Shown here in pieces: positions 21,519-32,400 of a DNA stretch of 64,000 nucleotides (the stretch's first letter is position 1; every line of letters starts with the position of its first letter). Source of the DNA: an uncultured Bermanella sp. (lineage in GTDB: Bacteria; Pseudomonadota; Gammaproteobacteria; Pseudomonadales; Oceanobacteraceae); assembly GCA_913058575.1 (NCBI GenBank), contig CAJXRF010000010.1, positions 1 to 64,000 of the forward strand, read 5' to 3'. Both the position numbers and the translations under genes were made by a program. The notes under the pieces are model-generated. The model was not told where the DNA came from and ran no database searches. It saw only the letters and a program-made list of their open reading frames with translations.

Positions 21519-21947
21519 TTAGAGCCTCTTTAAGGCGGGTTCCTTTAAATTAATGTGTTTCATGAACTCGATTCCCGGAGCCAGAGTGATGCGCCATGCC
21601 ACCGCGGTTTGGTTATTAAACTTAGGGTCAAACTCCTCCAGCGTATCAATTAAAGAACTTATAAAAGTCTCGTAAAGTTTGATGTTTATTCCATGGTTAT
21701 CTTTGTGCATGGCTGCGATGGTAATGAGGTATTGGTTGGCTTTTTTACTGGTAAAAAATATCACCATGTGGGTGATAGCCGTTTTAAGCATTCTTTTTTG
21801 ATTATCCATATTGGTGTTATGAAAGGCTGCTTTTACCAAGGGTGAGCTATTGATGAAATTAAGGTAAAAGCGATCAAAAAACTCGTCGCTGTTGTTTAGC
21901 ACATATTCATAGCTGTCGTTGAACAGTTCGTTGAAATCAAGTTCCAC
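21519..21947 (-). CDS. Globin-like protein
   Basis: 142-aa all-alpha sequence resembling bacterial globins (FFDRFYLNFINSSPLVKAAFHNT…MLKTAITHMVIFF…). Confidence 0.55.
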   Translation of the reverse strand: MELDFNELFNDSYEYVLNNSDEFFDRFYLNFINSSPLVKAAFHNTNMDNQKRMLKTAITHMVIFFTSKKANQYLITIAAMHKDNHGINIKLYETFISSLIDTLEEFDPKFNNQTAVAWRITLAPGIEFMKHINLKEPALKRL

Positions 21948-22106
21948 TATTTTTTGCCCTGTTTTTCACCTTACTAAGTATAAATTTAGTATAGCTTTGT
22001 AATGCTAATTTATGTTGATAAATAAGAAGCCAAGTAAAGAGGGAAGAAAATTGCCCAGCTAGTGCCCGACAACTAAGCTTATTCGTGAGCCAATGGATGA
22101 TGACTG

Positions 22107-23164
22107 ATGAAATTTACGCTGTTGCTACTGTGTGCATTTAGCGCCTTGCTACAAGGAGAGAGCCTTAAAATAGGCTATGAACCCCATATTAGCCCTGAGA
22201 TATATGCTAAAGAGTTGGCCCCCATTACGGCCCACCTTAAACGCTTTTATAATAGTGTGGACAATGTGTCCACCCGTTCGGCCAATAACTTTTTAAAAAT
22301 GAGCCAGCAGGGAAACATTAATTTTGTTTATGTGGGGTCTGCTTACGCCAGTGTATCTAGGGCACCTCTATTAATAGCTTGCGCCTCTGGCTTTACGCCT
22401 TGTTCAGAATCAAGGCGGGCAAGGAAGAAATGCTTATTGCCTTTCAAGGAAGACCAACGCCGAGTCTGGACAAGGCGTAAAGCCCCGAAGGGCGCGACCC
22501 CAAGCACACATTGTCGGCGTTGCACTGCTAGAAAATGGAACCACCATTTTACTTCGCAGCGCGCCTTGCCACTGTACGCTTGGGGTCACGCAGAGAAAGT
22601 AATCAATTAATAGAGGTGCCCTAAATTAAACGTTTTGGTTTTATCCCACTGCTAAGTTCCAAAAAAGAAGTTGAAATAGGTGTAGTGGCAAATGTTAAAT
22701 CCAACTACCAACAGCTGAAAAACAATGCCAATACCCAAATTTTCTATGTGCCCCACGATTTATACGGGCGCTACTTGGTGAAAAAATTTAATTCTAAAGC
22801 AAAGCTTGTAAGCCGAATGAATTCAGAGCGGGTTATATTTTCGGTATTAAAAAACCCCAATCATTTAGGCCTTATATTTAAAGACGACCTTGGTTTGATT
22901 CCCAATTATTTAAATCAGAAGCTGGTAATTTATGACCGGTTAAATGTTGGCCATTTGTATCTGCTGGTGGGTCCTAGCTTATTGAATGTGGCGGATAAGT
23001 TACAGGGGTTAATGCTGGCGTTTCATGAGAATTGGCACGACCCTAATGAAGAATATTTTTATTTAAATTTTTACCGGTTTGAAAAATGGAAAAACGATCA
23101 CAAAAAAGGCATGCATGTATCGGATGACTTTCAAGACTTTTTAGAAAACATTCAAGTTAAATAA
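22107..23164 (+). pseudogene. Disrupted periplasmic substrate-binding protein (PhnD-like)
   Basis: N-part MKFTLLLLCAFSALLQGESLKIGYEPHISPEIYAKELAPITAHLK…GSAYASVS and C-part IKRFGFIPLLSSKKEVEIGVVANVKSN… separated by a MITE. Confidence 0.7.
22360..22621. mobile_element. MITE (~262 bp) with perfect TIRs, TA target duplication
   Basis: GGGCACCTCTATTAAT (22360-22375) / ATTAATAGAGGTGCCC (22606-22621), flanked by TA on both sides; internal palindromes GGCTTTACGCCTTGT/ACAAGGCGTAAAGCC and GACCCCAAGC/GCTTGGGGTC. Confidence 0.85.
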
Positions 23165-23179
23165 CGGAAGGTGACACAA

Positions 23180-23207
23180 ATATAACCCAGCCTAAGCTGG
23201 GTTATAT
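23180..23207. terminator. Hairpin ATATAACCCAGC-CTAA-GCTGGGTTATAT
   Basis: Perfect 12-bp stem between convergent genes. Confidence 0.7.
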
Positions 23208-23224
23208 TTAGAGTGGTTGATTGT

Positions 23225-25201
23225 CTAAGGGCTTATTTTTTGGCGATTGGCATTGTAAATTCTGTCCCACATGGCAATGACCGATTCAGCAGATGCCTCT
23301 AAGTTGCCGGTGTCTGCCCCTACTTGGTTTAAATCCCATAAATAAGCGGGTAATAAGCCAATGTGCGCTAGGCCTTTTTCATGGTACTCCTGAATGTAGT
23401 CTGGCAGATCGGTTGAAGGACTGCCTTGTGCAACAATTTGTGCAGCTCGCTCCGTGCTGGATGCGCTGGCACAGGCATCACTGCCAAATCGAGGTGGTGA
23501 CATTTCAATAAAGCCATTAAAGTCAGATCCAAAGGCGGTATTCACGCCTTTATCAACGGCGTAACGATAAAATTGCGCTAACGATCTTGCCGAGCCATCA
23601 CAATTATTTTCCACACCTGAAGCGGCATAATCATTCATGCCTTCAATGCCGGTACGCAAGCCAATGACGCCGCCGGTGGCGCGATAATATTCAAGAGTTT
23701 CATCTGTGGTGACGTGTTCATTTAAACGGTCACGGTCGCTTTGCAGTAATAGTTCGTCAATGCGAGTGTGAGAATTTAATAGCGGGTAGTATTGATGGTC
23801 TTGCGCGACTTTAGCGTAAATTTCACGAATGGATTTAAGAGGCAAGTGAGAAACATCTACGATCATGTTTAAGCGAATCATTTCTTCCAATAATTCATAC
23901 CCCTGCGCCGACATGCCCACATCATTGTGAACCCCATCAGAGGCTTTAGCGTAATCTACATTGCCGGTGAACCAGGCTTTTAACTGGGTGATGATTTCAA
24001 AAATATCAGCATGGTAAGCGGCCCCAGAAAAATCATTGTTGGTTTCGTGGGCAATTTGTAAAGAGCGTACCCCCATGTCGTACACGTCGTATAATTGTTC
24101 TTTCCATGGGCCATCGTCATCTGGGAATAAATGGCTGGCTTCAATGGACAGCACCACAGCCAGTTTTCCCTCACTTACAATGCGCCGCGCATGCCAAGGG
24201 TCTAATGCCACTTCAAACCAATCCTCGCTTTCGTCCATTTTTTTAATATGGGTAATTTGATTACGCACCGACTCCATATCAAATGGGGCGGCTTTGTTAT
24301 TGTGTAAACCAGATGCAATCGCCGCGGCGGCTAAGGTTTGGTTATTCACAACCGATGCAAATATCACATTAAGGCCACGCTCATGGGCGTCTTTTAGCCA
24401 TTGGGCGCTCACTTGTTGGTGTTTTATGTCATTCCACTTTGGCCAATCGTTATAGTCGGGAAAGCCCAAGGTTTTGCCGTGGTGAGGGTTGGCTAGCTCG
24501 TGAAGTTCAATGCCCAAAGGGGTGAGCGTGGCGTGATTGTCCCCTGTGCACTGAGGTAAACGTGTGGCTAAATCACCTGGCTGGTGGCTGCCCCAATACC
24601 AGCCTTCGCTGTAGGCAAGATCGGCTGCTTGGTGAACGTGTATGTCGGCAAAACCTGATAGGGGTTCAGTGGGTGCCGTTTTTTCAGGTTGCCAAGGTTG
24701 CCCAAGATTATCGTTACGAATCAGGTCATAACGAATGGTGGCACTGCCCACGGCGCCTATTCCTACCGCATGAATAGACAAGCGTTTACCCTTCAAGCCG
24801 GTGTAGGTGCGAGTGGTGCTGTCTCCTACATTTTTTTTACCCCCTTTAAACTTCACTTCTTGCAGTTTCGCCACATTGCCATTGGCGTCTGTGGTACACA
24901 CTACACTGACCACGCCGCCACCCAACCATGAGCCTTTTTCTTTTTTAAATTTAACGGTCATGGAATCAACATCGAGAGGGTAGGGCTGAATAAAGCGTTT
25001 GTCTGTAAAGGCAATAATGTTGGTGACTTGGTTGGTGACTAAGCGCCTTGGCCCCAATGTACCAGGGCCATTACTTGAACTAATTTCAGATAGCATGTCG
25101 TAAAGGTTATATATGACGCTGGTATCGCCGCAACTATAGGCTTGGGTTTGGGTTGAAACCATGGCGCAAAGAAGGGCAGCACCGCAGAGTATTTTTTTCA
25201 T
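23225..25201 (-). CDS. Secreted peptidase M19 / membrane-dipeptidase-like metallohydrolase
   Basis: Signal peptide; DIHVHQ, LVDVSHLPLKSIREI, GSDFNGF motifs. Confidence 0.7.
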   Translation of the reverse strand: MKKILCGAALLCAMVSTQTQAYSCGDTSVIYNLYDMLSEISSSNGPGTLGPRRLVTNQVTNIIAFTDKRFIQPYPLDVDSMTVKFKKEKGSWLGGGVVSVVCTTDANGNVAKLQEVKFKGGKKNVGDSTTRTYTGLKGKRLSIHAVGIGAVGSATIRYDLIRNDNLGQPWQPEKTAPTEPLSGFADIHVHQAADLAYSEGWYWGSHQPGDLATRLPQCTGDNHATLTPLGIELHELANPHHGKTLGFPDYNDWPKWNDIKHQQVSAQWLKDAHERGLNVIFASVVNNQTLAAAAIASGLHNNKAAPFDMESVRNQITHIKKMDESEDWFEVALDPWHARRIVSEGKLAVVLSIEASHLFPDDDGPWKEQLYDVYDMGVRSLQIAHETNNDFSGAAYHADIFEIITQLKAWFTGNVDYAKASDGVHNDVGMSAQGYELLEEMIRLNMIVDVSHLPLKSIREIYAKVAQDHQYYPLLNSHTRIDELLLQSDRDRLNEHVTTDETLEYYRATGGVIGLRTGIEGMNDYAASGVENNCDGSARSLAQFYRYAVDKGVNTAFGSDFNGFIEMSPPRFGSDACASASSTERAAQIVAQGSPSTDLPDYIQEYHEKGLAHIGLLPAYLWDLNQVGADTGNLEASAESVIAMWDRIYNANRQKISP

Positions 25202-25333
25202 TATTATTGCCTGGATAAGGATTCAGCTGAAATTTACGAAAAAAGTAGCGGTGATGCCTCCGAGTGAAAAATATTTTGTATAAAAAATTAATTCTCTTGG
25301 TAGATCAATGATTTACAGGCTACAAAGAATTTT

Positions 25334-26455
25334 TTAAATGACAGGTATTACTTTTTCGGTGGGCTTTTGGGGCATTTTAGCTTTTCGATATTGAGCAGGG
25401 GTTTGCCCCACTAGGCGTTTAAAACTTTCGTAAAAAACCGAATTACTGTTGAAGCCCGACAAGGCCATGATATCGGTAACAGAAAGGTGTTTTCGGCTGT
25501 GATCGATTAGCATGTTTTTGGCGGCCTCTACCCGATGTTTATTGACATAATCATAAAAACTAACATTTAAGTGCTGACTGAATACCTTAGTTAATTTACT
25601 GGGTTGAGTTTTCATTTGATCTGATAACGCTTTTAAAGTTAACCCGGAATCTAAATAACAGCGGCTCACGTGCATGTATTGGTGGAGCCTATCGGTTAAG
25701 TGGGTTAAACCATTGTGAGAGGCTTGTGCTCGCCAGCTTTCTTCAATAATTGCCTGAGGTTTGTTCCCTTGTATGGCTAAGGGTTGTCTGAGTAAGACGC
25801 AAGTGATGCTCACCACAAACGCAAATAATCCCAATAAAATCAGGTGTAAAACTTCTACCTCAAACTGCAATACGGCCAAAGCCCCTAATATGAGCCATTG
25901 ACCATAATAAATGCCTATTAACCAGTGCAGCCATAACCGATGGGCCGGTATTTGGTTATCGTACAGCCGAATGCGCCGCTGATACTCAATTAATATCAAA
26001 GGGGAATACAAAAGAAATTGAATAAGCATCACCACCACCGTGGCATTGTCAGATGGCCAGTTCCAGTTAGATGTGTATTGACCTGTTTGGTAATACTCTA
26101 ATTTCTCGGCCACATTCATTAGCCAGTAAGGCACTGTTGCCACCACCGACATGAATGTGGGTAATGAATGTAAGGCATATTGCCAAGCTAAAATCTTAAG
26201 GCTATTGAGTTGGCGCAAGTAAATATAGGCCAGTGGTGCAATGGCAAGATCGAACGAATCCATGAGGAAAGCTAAAAACGCAGAAGGATTCACAAACCCT
26301 GTTTGCACCAATGACATTTGCAGGCCAGCGCAACCCATAATGAATACAAATAACCGTAAACTCCAAGGTAACAGGTGTTTAGGCGTTGCCCATGCAACCA
26401 GTGCAGCCAGTGTAAAACAAGCGAACCCTGCCGGAAAAAGCCATTGCTCTTGCAT
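25334..26455 (-). CDS. Membrane-bound AraC-family regulator (7TM + HTH)
   Basis: Hydrophobic N-half, C-terminal AraC HTH (ALSGFNSNSVFYESFKRLVGQTPAQYRK). Confidence 0.85.
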   Translation of the reverse strand: MQEQWLFPAGFACFTLAALVAWATPKHLLPWSLRLFVFIMGCAGLQMSLVQTGFVNPSAFLAFLMDSFDLAIAPLAYIYLRQLNSLKILAWQYALHSLPTFMSVVATVPYWLMNVAEKLEYYQTGQYTSNWNWPSDNATVVVMLIQFLLYSPLILIEYQRRIRLYDNQIPAHRLWLHWLIGIYYGQWLILGALAVLQFEVEVLHLILLGLFAFVVSITCVLLRQPLAIQGNKPQAIIEESWRAQASHNGLTHLTDRLHQYMHVSRCYLDSGLTLKALSDQMKTQPSKLTKVFSQHLNVSFYDYVNKHRVEAAKNMLIDHSRKHLSVTDIMALSGFNSNSVFYESFKRLVGQTPAQYRKAKMPQKPTEKVIPVI

Positions 26456-26638
26456 ATATTATTATTCTTAATTGCTGCGAAACGGTGAAAATCCAATAGT
26501 AGGATGAAGGCTAGTATTACAGTAATGGTGCAAAATTTGCCAATAATAAGCCAAATCCCCAGCTGCGTTTGGCCTTTCTGAGTGTTTAATATTCAAATGC
26601 GCATTGACCCCACTTAGAAATGATAATAAGATCTTTTA

Positions 26639-26652
26639 TGTAATCGATTACA
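26639..26652. promoter_or_regulatory. LacI-family operator palindrome TGTAATCGATTACA
   Basis: Perfect 14-bp palindrome 79 bp upstream of gap; recurs at 57637 and as variants elsewhere. Confidence 0.75.
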
Positions 26653-26730
26653 TGATTTTGCAAGCAAGGTTAAAAAAATAACAATTAATGACGATTCCCC
26701 ATAAGTCTCAAATCCAGAGCAGGTATTTAA

Positions 26731-27726
26731 ATGATTAAAGTGGCAATCAATGGTTTTGGCCGAATTGGCCGTAATGTGGTGAGAGCGCTCTACGAAAAGG
26801 GCTACCGCGAACAAATTCAGCTCGTGGCGATTAATGATTTAGGTGATGCCGACAAGCTGGCTCACTTACTAAAGTATGACAGTGTTCACGGGCCATTAAC
26901 TTGTCCGGTAAGCCACAGCGATGGGGGGATAAAAATTCACCACGATGAAATTCCCTGCTTCAAAGAGCGTGACCCAAGAAAATTACCTTGGGCATCTTTA
27001 GATGTGGATGTGGTATTTGAATGCACCGGTTTATTTACAGAAAAAGAAACTGCCCAATACCATATTGATGCAGGTGCGAAAAATGTTTTAATTTCGGCCC
27101 CTGCCAATGGCGCCGATAAAACCGTTGTTTATGGCATTAACCATCACACGTTAACCCATCAAGATCGAATAATTTCGAATGCCTCTTGCACCACAAATTG
27201 TTTGGCCCCAATTGCTCAGGCACTCAATCATCATTTGGGCATTGAATCGGGCTTAATGACCACGGTTCATGCTTTTACCAACGATCAACAATTAACCGAT
27301 GGTTACCACAATGATTTGCGTCGTGCGCGCAGTGCCACTTCTTCGGTGATTCCCACAAAAACAGGTGCAGCCTCTGCGATTGGTCTTGTGCTTCCTGAGT
27401 TAATGGGCAAATTAGATGGGCTTGCCGTTAGGGTTCCCACCAATAATGTATCGCTTGTGGACTTAACTTTCATGGCCCCTCGTGACACCACGGTAGAAGA
27501 AGTAAACGAAATTTTAGTGAAAGCCGCCAAAGACTCCGAAGTGATGAGCATTAACGAATTACCGTTAGTGTCGATTGATTTTTTACACAATGACTCCTCG
27601 GCAATTGCCGACATTAGCCAAACAAAAGTGAACGGTCGGTTAGTGAAAGTATTGGCTTGGTACGATAACGAATGGGCATTTTCAATGCGCATGCTAGATA
27701 ACACGCTTGCATGGTTGGAGCAGTAA
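26731..27726 (+). CDS. gap: Glyceraldehyde-3-phosphate dehydrogenase, type I
   Basis: KVAINGFGRIGRNV, SNASCTTNCLAP. Confidence 0.95.
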   Translation: MIKVAINGFGRIGRNVVRALYEKGYREQIQLVAINDLGDADKLAHLLKYDSVHGPLTCPVSHSDGGIKIHHDEIPCFKERDPRKLPWASLDVDVVFECTGLFTEKETAQYHIDAGAKNVLISAPANGADKTVVYGINHHTLTHQDRIISNASCTTNCLAPIAQALNHHLGIESGLMTTVHAFTNDQQLTDGYHNDLRRARSATSSVIPTKTGAASAIGLVLPELMGKLDGLAVRVPTNNVSLVDLTFMAPRDTTVEEVNEILVKAAKDSEVMSINELPLVSIDFLHNDSSAIADISQTKVNGRLVKVLAWYDNEWAFSMRMLDNTLAWLEQ

Positions 27727-27727
27727 A

Positions 27728-29185
27728 ATGGAAGAAGCAATAGCGCTAAAGCCACGTACAAAAATTGTTGCCACCATAGGGCCGGCGACCGATACCTTGC
27801 AGAGTATTGAATCGCTATTATTAAGTGGTGTGAATGTGGCGCGTATTAATTTTTCGCACGGCAGTCATAGCGATCATCGTCGTCGTGTGGGTTATATTCG
27901 TGAAGTGGCCAATAAGCATCAATTAGCTGTAGCCATACTAGGGGATTTGCAAGGCCCTAAAATTCGTATTGCGCGTTTTAAAGAAGATAAAGTGAAGCTG
28001 TCATTGGGGCAAACATTTATTTTGGATATGCAACTTGCAACCAATAACGGCGATGTGCATCGAGTGGGTGTTGATTTCCCTGCACTTATTGACTCTATAA
28101 AAAGCGGTGATATTTTGCTGCTGGATGATGGTCGTATTCGCTTAAAAGTGACGGCTATTAAAGGGTCTGAAATACATACTAGTGTTATTATGCATGGAGT
28201 TTTACAAAATAATAAAGGTATTAATAAAATGGGTGGCGGACTCTCTGCCCCTGCTTTAACGGACAAAGACAAAAGAGATATTCCAGTTATTAGTGAACTA
28301 AAAATGGAATACGCCGCGGTGTCTTTTCCATGTTCAGCACAAGATATGATAGAAGCTAAAGGGCTATTAGAAGCAGCAGGAAGTTCGGCCTTGGTGATCG
28401 CAAAGATTGAACGTGCTGAAGTAGTAGAAGATGCGTCATTAATGGATGAAATTATCGAAGCCTCGGATGCAATTATGGTAGCACGGGGAGACTTAGGTGT
28501 TGAAATTGGTGAGGCGGGTTTAATTGGCGTGCAGAAAAAGCTCATTAAGCGCAGCCTGCAATTAAACCGTCCAGTTATTACCGCGACACAAATGATGGAG
28601 TCTATGATTGAAAAATCTATGCCTACTCGGGCGGAAGTGTTTGATGTGGCGAACGCTATTTTAGATGGCACCGATGCGGTCATGCTATCGGCAGAAACAG
28701 CCAGTGGACTTTATCCCGATAAAGTTGTCTCTACAGTGAGAGAGATTTGCTTGGGTGCCGAAAAACACGACTCCCTAAGTCATGTGATTTCGTTAGATGA
28801 AATGACAGATCATGTCATCAGTTCCGATAATGCTATTGCCAAAGCGGCGGTAAAAACTGCGCGAATTATGCCTGATATTAAAGCGATTATTTGTTTGACT
28901 GAATCGGGTAATACCGCTTTGTGGGCATCGCGCTTGAATACCCATATTAGAATTTTTGCATTAACGCCTCATGTGGCGACGTTTAACCGTGTGAGCCTAT
29001 TTAAAGGGGTTCAACCGATTATGTTTGATCCTAATGATTTTCCTGTGGGAAGTGTTAGTCGCCATGCTCTTAATCTATTGAAAGAGCTAAAACTAGTTAG
29101 TAAAGATGAAAAATTAATACTGACCATGGGTGACAATATGTCCATTCAAGGCAGTACGAATACACTTAAAATATTACAGGCTTAG
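27728..29185 (+). CDS. pyk: Pyruvate kinase
   Basis: RTKIVATIGPAT, MVARGDLGVEI, TATQMMESMI; ATG at 27728 preferred over the 27707 track start. Confidence 0.95.
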   Translation: MEEAIALKPRTKIVATIGPATDTLQSIESLLLSGVNVARINFSHGSHSDHRRRVGYIREVANKHQLAVAILGDLQGPKIRIARFKEDKVKLSLGQTFILDMQLATNNGDVHRVGVDFPALIDSIKSGDILLLDDGRIRLKVTAIKGSEIHTSVIMHGVLQNNKGINKMGGGLSAPALTDKDKRDIPVISELKMEYAAVSFPCSAQDMIEAKGLLEAAGSSALVIAKIERAEVVEDASLMDEIIEASDAIMVARGDLGVEIGEAGLIGVQKKLIKRSLQLNRPVITATQMMESMIEKSMPTRAEVFDVANAILDGTDAVMLSAETASGLYPDKVVSTVREICLGAEKHDSLSHVISLDEMTDHVISSDNAIAKAAVKTARIMPDIKAIICLTESGNTALWASRLNTHIRIFALTPHVATFNRVSLFKGVQPIMFDPNDFPVGSVSRHALNLLKELKLVSKDEKLILTMGDNMSIQGSTNTLKILQA

Positions 29186-29197
29186 GGGTGATTATCC

Positions 29198-30685
29198 GTG
29201 TCTGATATTAATTCGAACTTAGATAAAAGCGCTAAACAGGTATTTCTTGTTTTTGGAGGAAATGGTGATCTTGCCATGCGCAAGTTACTGCCTGCTCTTT
29301 ATTATTTAGAAAAAGAAAACTTACTTGATCATGTTGATCGTATTGTGGGTTTATCTAAAACTTTCATTAGTGACAAGGATTATTGTGAAAAAGTACTGGA
29401 AAATTTTGATCGTTTTCTTGATAAAAATGAATTTGAAGAGCAAGTTTGGCAGCGCTTTAAAATCAAGTTGGGTTATATTTCTATCGATTTGAGTATGGAT
29501 ACCGCATTTGAAAGTTTGGTTGAAAAAAAAGCGATATTTAAACATCACAGTGTACTTTCGTATTTGGCATTAGACCCCATTTACTTTGGCTCAGCATGTC
29601 AGGCATTACATTTGGCGAATTTGATTGATGATCAGGCTCGGGTGGTTTTAGAGAAACCCATTGGTACCGATTTACAATCTTCAATTAAGGTAAACGAAAC
29701 GGTCGCTCATTACTTCAGTGAATCACAAGTTTTTCGTATTGATCATTACTTAGGTAAAGAAACCGTTCAGAATTTGTTGGCTCTGCGTTTCGGGAATTTC
29801 ATACTAGAGCCTTTGTGGAAAAATAGCGGAATTGATAATGTGCAAATAACAGCATCCGAAACCGTTGGGGTGGGCAATCGCTGGAATTTTTACCATAATG
29901 CTGGCGCCATGCGAGATATGGTTCAAAATCATTTATTGCAATTACTGTGTTTAGTCGCGATGGAGGTTCCTTTAAATTTTGACCCTAAAGATGTGCGTGA
30001 TGAAAAACTAAAGGTATTGAAGTCACTGCGTAAAATAACCGCCAATGATGTTTATGAACATACTGTTCGTGGTCAGTATGAAGGTGGCTCGGTGAATGGC
30101 GAAATGGTCAGTGGCTATGAAGAAGAAGGGACTCATCCAAGTCAGACTGAAACGTTTGTGGCCATACGTGCTCATATTGATAACTGGCGTTGGCGTGGTG
30201 TACCCTTTTATTTGCGCACAGGAAAACGCTTAGCTAAACGGTATAGCGAGATAGTGATACAATTTAAATCTGTGCCCCATTCCATTTTTTACCAGGAAAA
30301 TGAACCGCAAGATTTACAACCTAATAAACTGGTTATTCGCTTGCAACCTGATGATGGCATTGAATTAACTCTTATGAATAAGGTTCCAAGTTTGAATGGG
30401 GGGCCAATGGTATTAGGCCAACAATCATTAAAGTTGGATTTTTCAAGTGTAGAAAAAAGTCGGCCCATAGATGCTTATGAGAGGTTGTTACTGGATTTTA
30501 TTAATGATAATCAAACTCTCTTTGTGCGGCGTGATGAGGTGGAAGCCGCCTGGAATTGGGTAGACCCCATTATAAATGCGTGGAAGCAATCTTCAGTCCC
30601 AGCAAAAAAATATACGGCAGGGAGCTTTGGTCCAGCCAGTTCACTGGCTCTGCCCTTAAAAGATGGGTTTGAATGGCATGAATAA
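29198..30685 (+). CDS. zwf: Glucose-6-phosphate 1-dehydrogenase
   Basis: FGGNGDLAMRKLLPALY, RIDHYLGKETVQN. Confidence 0.95.
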   Translation: MSDINSNLDKSAKQVFLVFGGNGDLAMRKLLPALYYLEKENLLDHVDRIVGLSKTFISDKDYCEKVLENFDRFLDKNEFEEQVWQRFKIKLGYISIDLSMDTAFESLVEKKAIFKHHSVLSYLALDPIYFGSACQALHLANLIDDQARVVLEKPIGTDLQSSIKVNETVAHYFSESQVFRIDHYLGKETVQNLLALRFGNFILEPLWKNSGIDNVQITASETVGVGNRWNFYHNAGAMRDMVQNHLLQLLCLVAMEVPLNFDPKDVRDEKLKVLKSLRKITANDVYEHTVRGQYEGGSVNGEMVSGYEEEGTHPSQTETFVAIRAHIDNWRWRGVPFYLRTGKRLAKRYSEIVIQFKSVPHSIFYQENEPQDLQPNKLVIRLQPDDGIELTLMNKVPSLNGGPMVLGQQSLKLDFSSVEKSRPIDAYERLLLDFINDNQTLFVRRDEVEAAWNWVDPIINAWKQSSVPAKKYTAGSFGPASSLALPLKDGFEWHE

Positions 30686-31373
30686 ATTTTCAGATTTCCA
30701 TGCGCTAACGGTAAGCCTTAGTGAAAAAATTGCGCTGCAGCTAGCCGTTGCCATCAAAAAAAACGGCCATGCATTATTGGCTGTGTCAGGTGGTCACTCT
30801 CCTAAGGCAGTATTTGAGGCATTATCAATCATTGATATTCAATGGCAAAAAGTCTGGGTGGTATTAGTGGATGAGCGCTGGCTAGACAGTACCCATGCAG
30901 ACAGTAACGAATTATTAGTACGACAATCGTTATTGAGAAATAAGGCGAAGATGGCGAAGTTTATGCCGTTAAAAAGTACGGCCATAAGTGCCCAGCAGGC
31001 CCAAGAATTCTGTAATGCTGAATTACAAAATTTACCCAGTGTAATTGACGTTTTGTTATTGGGCATGGGGGATGATGGGCATACGGCATCATTTTTTCCT
31101 TGTGCGAATGAGCAGTGCTTGACAAAAATATTAGATAAGCAAAATTCGTTAAGGGCCATGGCCATCCAGCCAAACCAAGCGCCTTATGAGCGAATGTCGT
31201 TAACGGCTGCTTATTTATTAAAAAGCCAATGTACGTATTTATTACTGAAGGGTGATAAAAAACTGCACACCTATAATGAAGCTTTGAATAACGATGATGT
31301 GATGGCGATGCCAATACGCCTATTTATGAATAACACTAGCGGCAATATGGAGGTGTTTTATGCCGCTAATTAA
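30678..31373 (+). CDS. pgl: 6-phosphogluconolactonase
   Basis: LAVSGGHSPKAVF, VDERW, LLGMGDDGHTASFFP. Confidence 0.9.
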   Translation: MNKFSDFHALTVSLSEKIALQLAVAIKKNGHALLAVSGGHSPKAVFEALSIIDIQWQKVWVVLVDERWLDSTHADSNELLVRQSLLRNKAKMAKFMPLKSTAISAQQAQEFCNAELQNLPSVIDVLLLGMGDDGHTASFFPCANEQCLTKILDKQNSLRAMAIQPNQAPYERMSLTAAYLLKSQCTYLLLKGDKKLHTYNEALNNDDVMAMPIRLFMNNTSGNMEVFYAAN

Positions 31374-32400
31374 TACGGATAATAAACTAATGACCCCTAC
31401 AAATTATTATTTAGTAGCCGATATTGGTGGGACTAATGCCCGCTTTGCAATATCGAATGCGCAAAATCACCAAATAGTTGTCCATGAAAATTTAAACTGT
31501 CAAGACTTCAATAATATAGATGCGGCGGTATGCTATTTCTTGGCTAAGCATGTAAACGATTACCTTATAAAATATGCCTGCTTTGCGGTGGCTGCACCCG
31601 TCATGAATAATCGAGTGAAATTTACCAATAGTCATTGGTATTTTGATATTGATAAATTGCAAAGAAAATTAGACTTAGAAAAATTATTGGTCATAAACGA
31701 TTTCAAGGCACAGGCTTGTTCTATTCCTTTCTTACAAGACTCGGATTCAATAGTGTTAATTAAGCCTAATAAAAAAGTACCCAATGACCTGCCCATTTCG
31801 ATAATCGGTGCCGGTACGGGTTTAGGCGTAGCCAGTTTGCATTACATTGATGGCAATTATCTCGCCATGACCAGTGAAGGTGGTCATGCAGGCTTTACAC
31901 CTAGCAATGACATGGAAAATGAAGTGCTATCGTATTTAATGTCTCGTTTTGGTTATGTTACTCGTGAGCATATATTGTCAGGTCCAGGCATTGTTAATCT
32001 GTATCAAGCGGTGGCAAGCATTTCTAAAGTTGATGCACCTCTGAATGAGCCTTATTTAATCACTCAAGCGGCCCTTGAAAAAAATGATCCTTTGGCTTTG
32101 ACGGTTCTCACCATGTTTTGTCAAATTATGGGAACGGTATGCGCCGATATTATATTAACTCAAGGCAGTAATGGCGCTTTATATATTGCCGGAGGCATTG
32201 CCCCTAAAATTCAGAAAATTTTTGAACAAGGAGCCTTTAGTGAGCGCTTTTTACGAAAGGGAAGTGCTTACGAATTTTTGCGCTATACCCCTGTGTATTT
32301 AATTACTCAGTCATTAACGGGTTTAATCGGGGCATCTGCTGCATTGCAACAATACAATCACGGCTTACCTGTGAATGACTTAGTGGAGAATTTAATATGA
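31360..32400 (+). CDS. glk: Glucokinase
   Basis: LVADIGGTNARFAI, GAGTGLGVA, SEGGHAGF. Confidence 0.93.
   Translation: MPLINTDNKLMTPTNYYLVADIGGTNARFAISNAQNHQIVVHENLNCQDFNNIDAAVCYFLAKHVNDYLIKYACFAVAAPVMNNRVKFTNSHWYFDIDKLQRKLDLEKLLVINDFKAQACSIPFLQDSDSIVLIKPNKKVPNDLPISIIGAGTGLGVASLHYIDGNYLAMTSEGGHAGFTPSNDMENEVLSYLMSRFGYVTREHILSGPGIVNLYQAVASISKVDAPLNEPYLITQAALEKNDPLALTVLTMFCQIMGTVCADIILTQGSNGALYIAGGIAPKIQKIFEQGAFSERFLRKGSAYEFLRYTPVYLITQSLTGLIGASAALQQYNHGLPVNDLVENLI

Noticed and set aside
27919-28683. 254-aa minus-strand ORF antisense to pyk
   Set aside because: Low-complexity Ser/Ile-rich shadow ORF fully inside a strongly conserved gene; no RBS or family.
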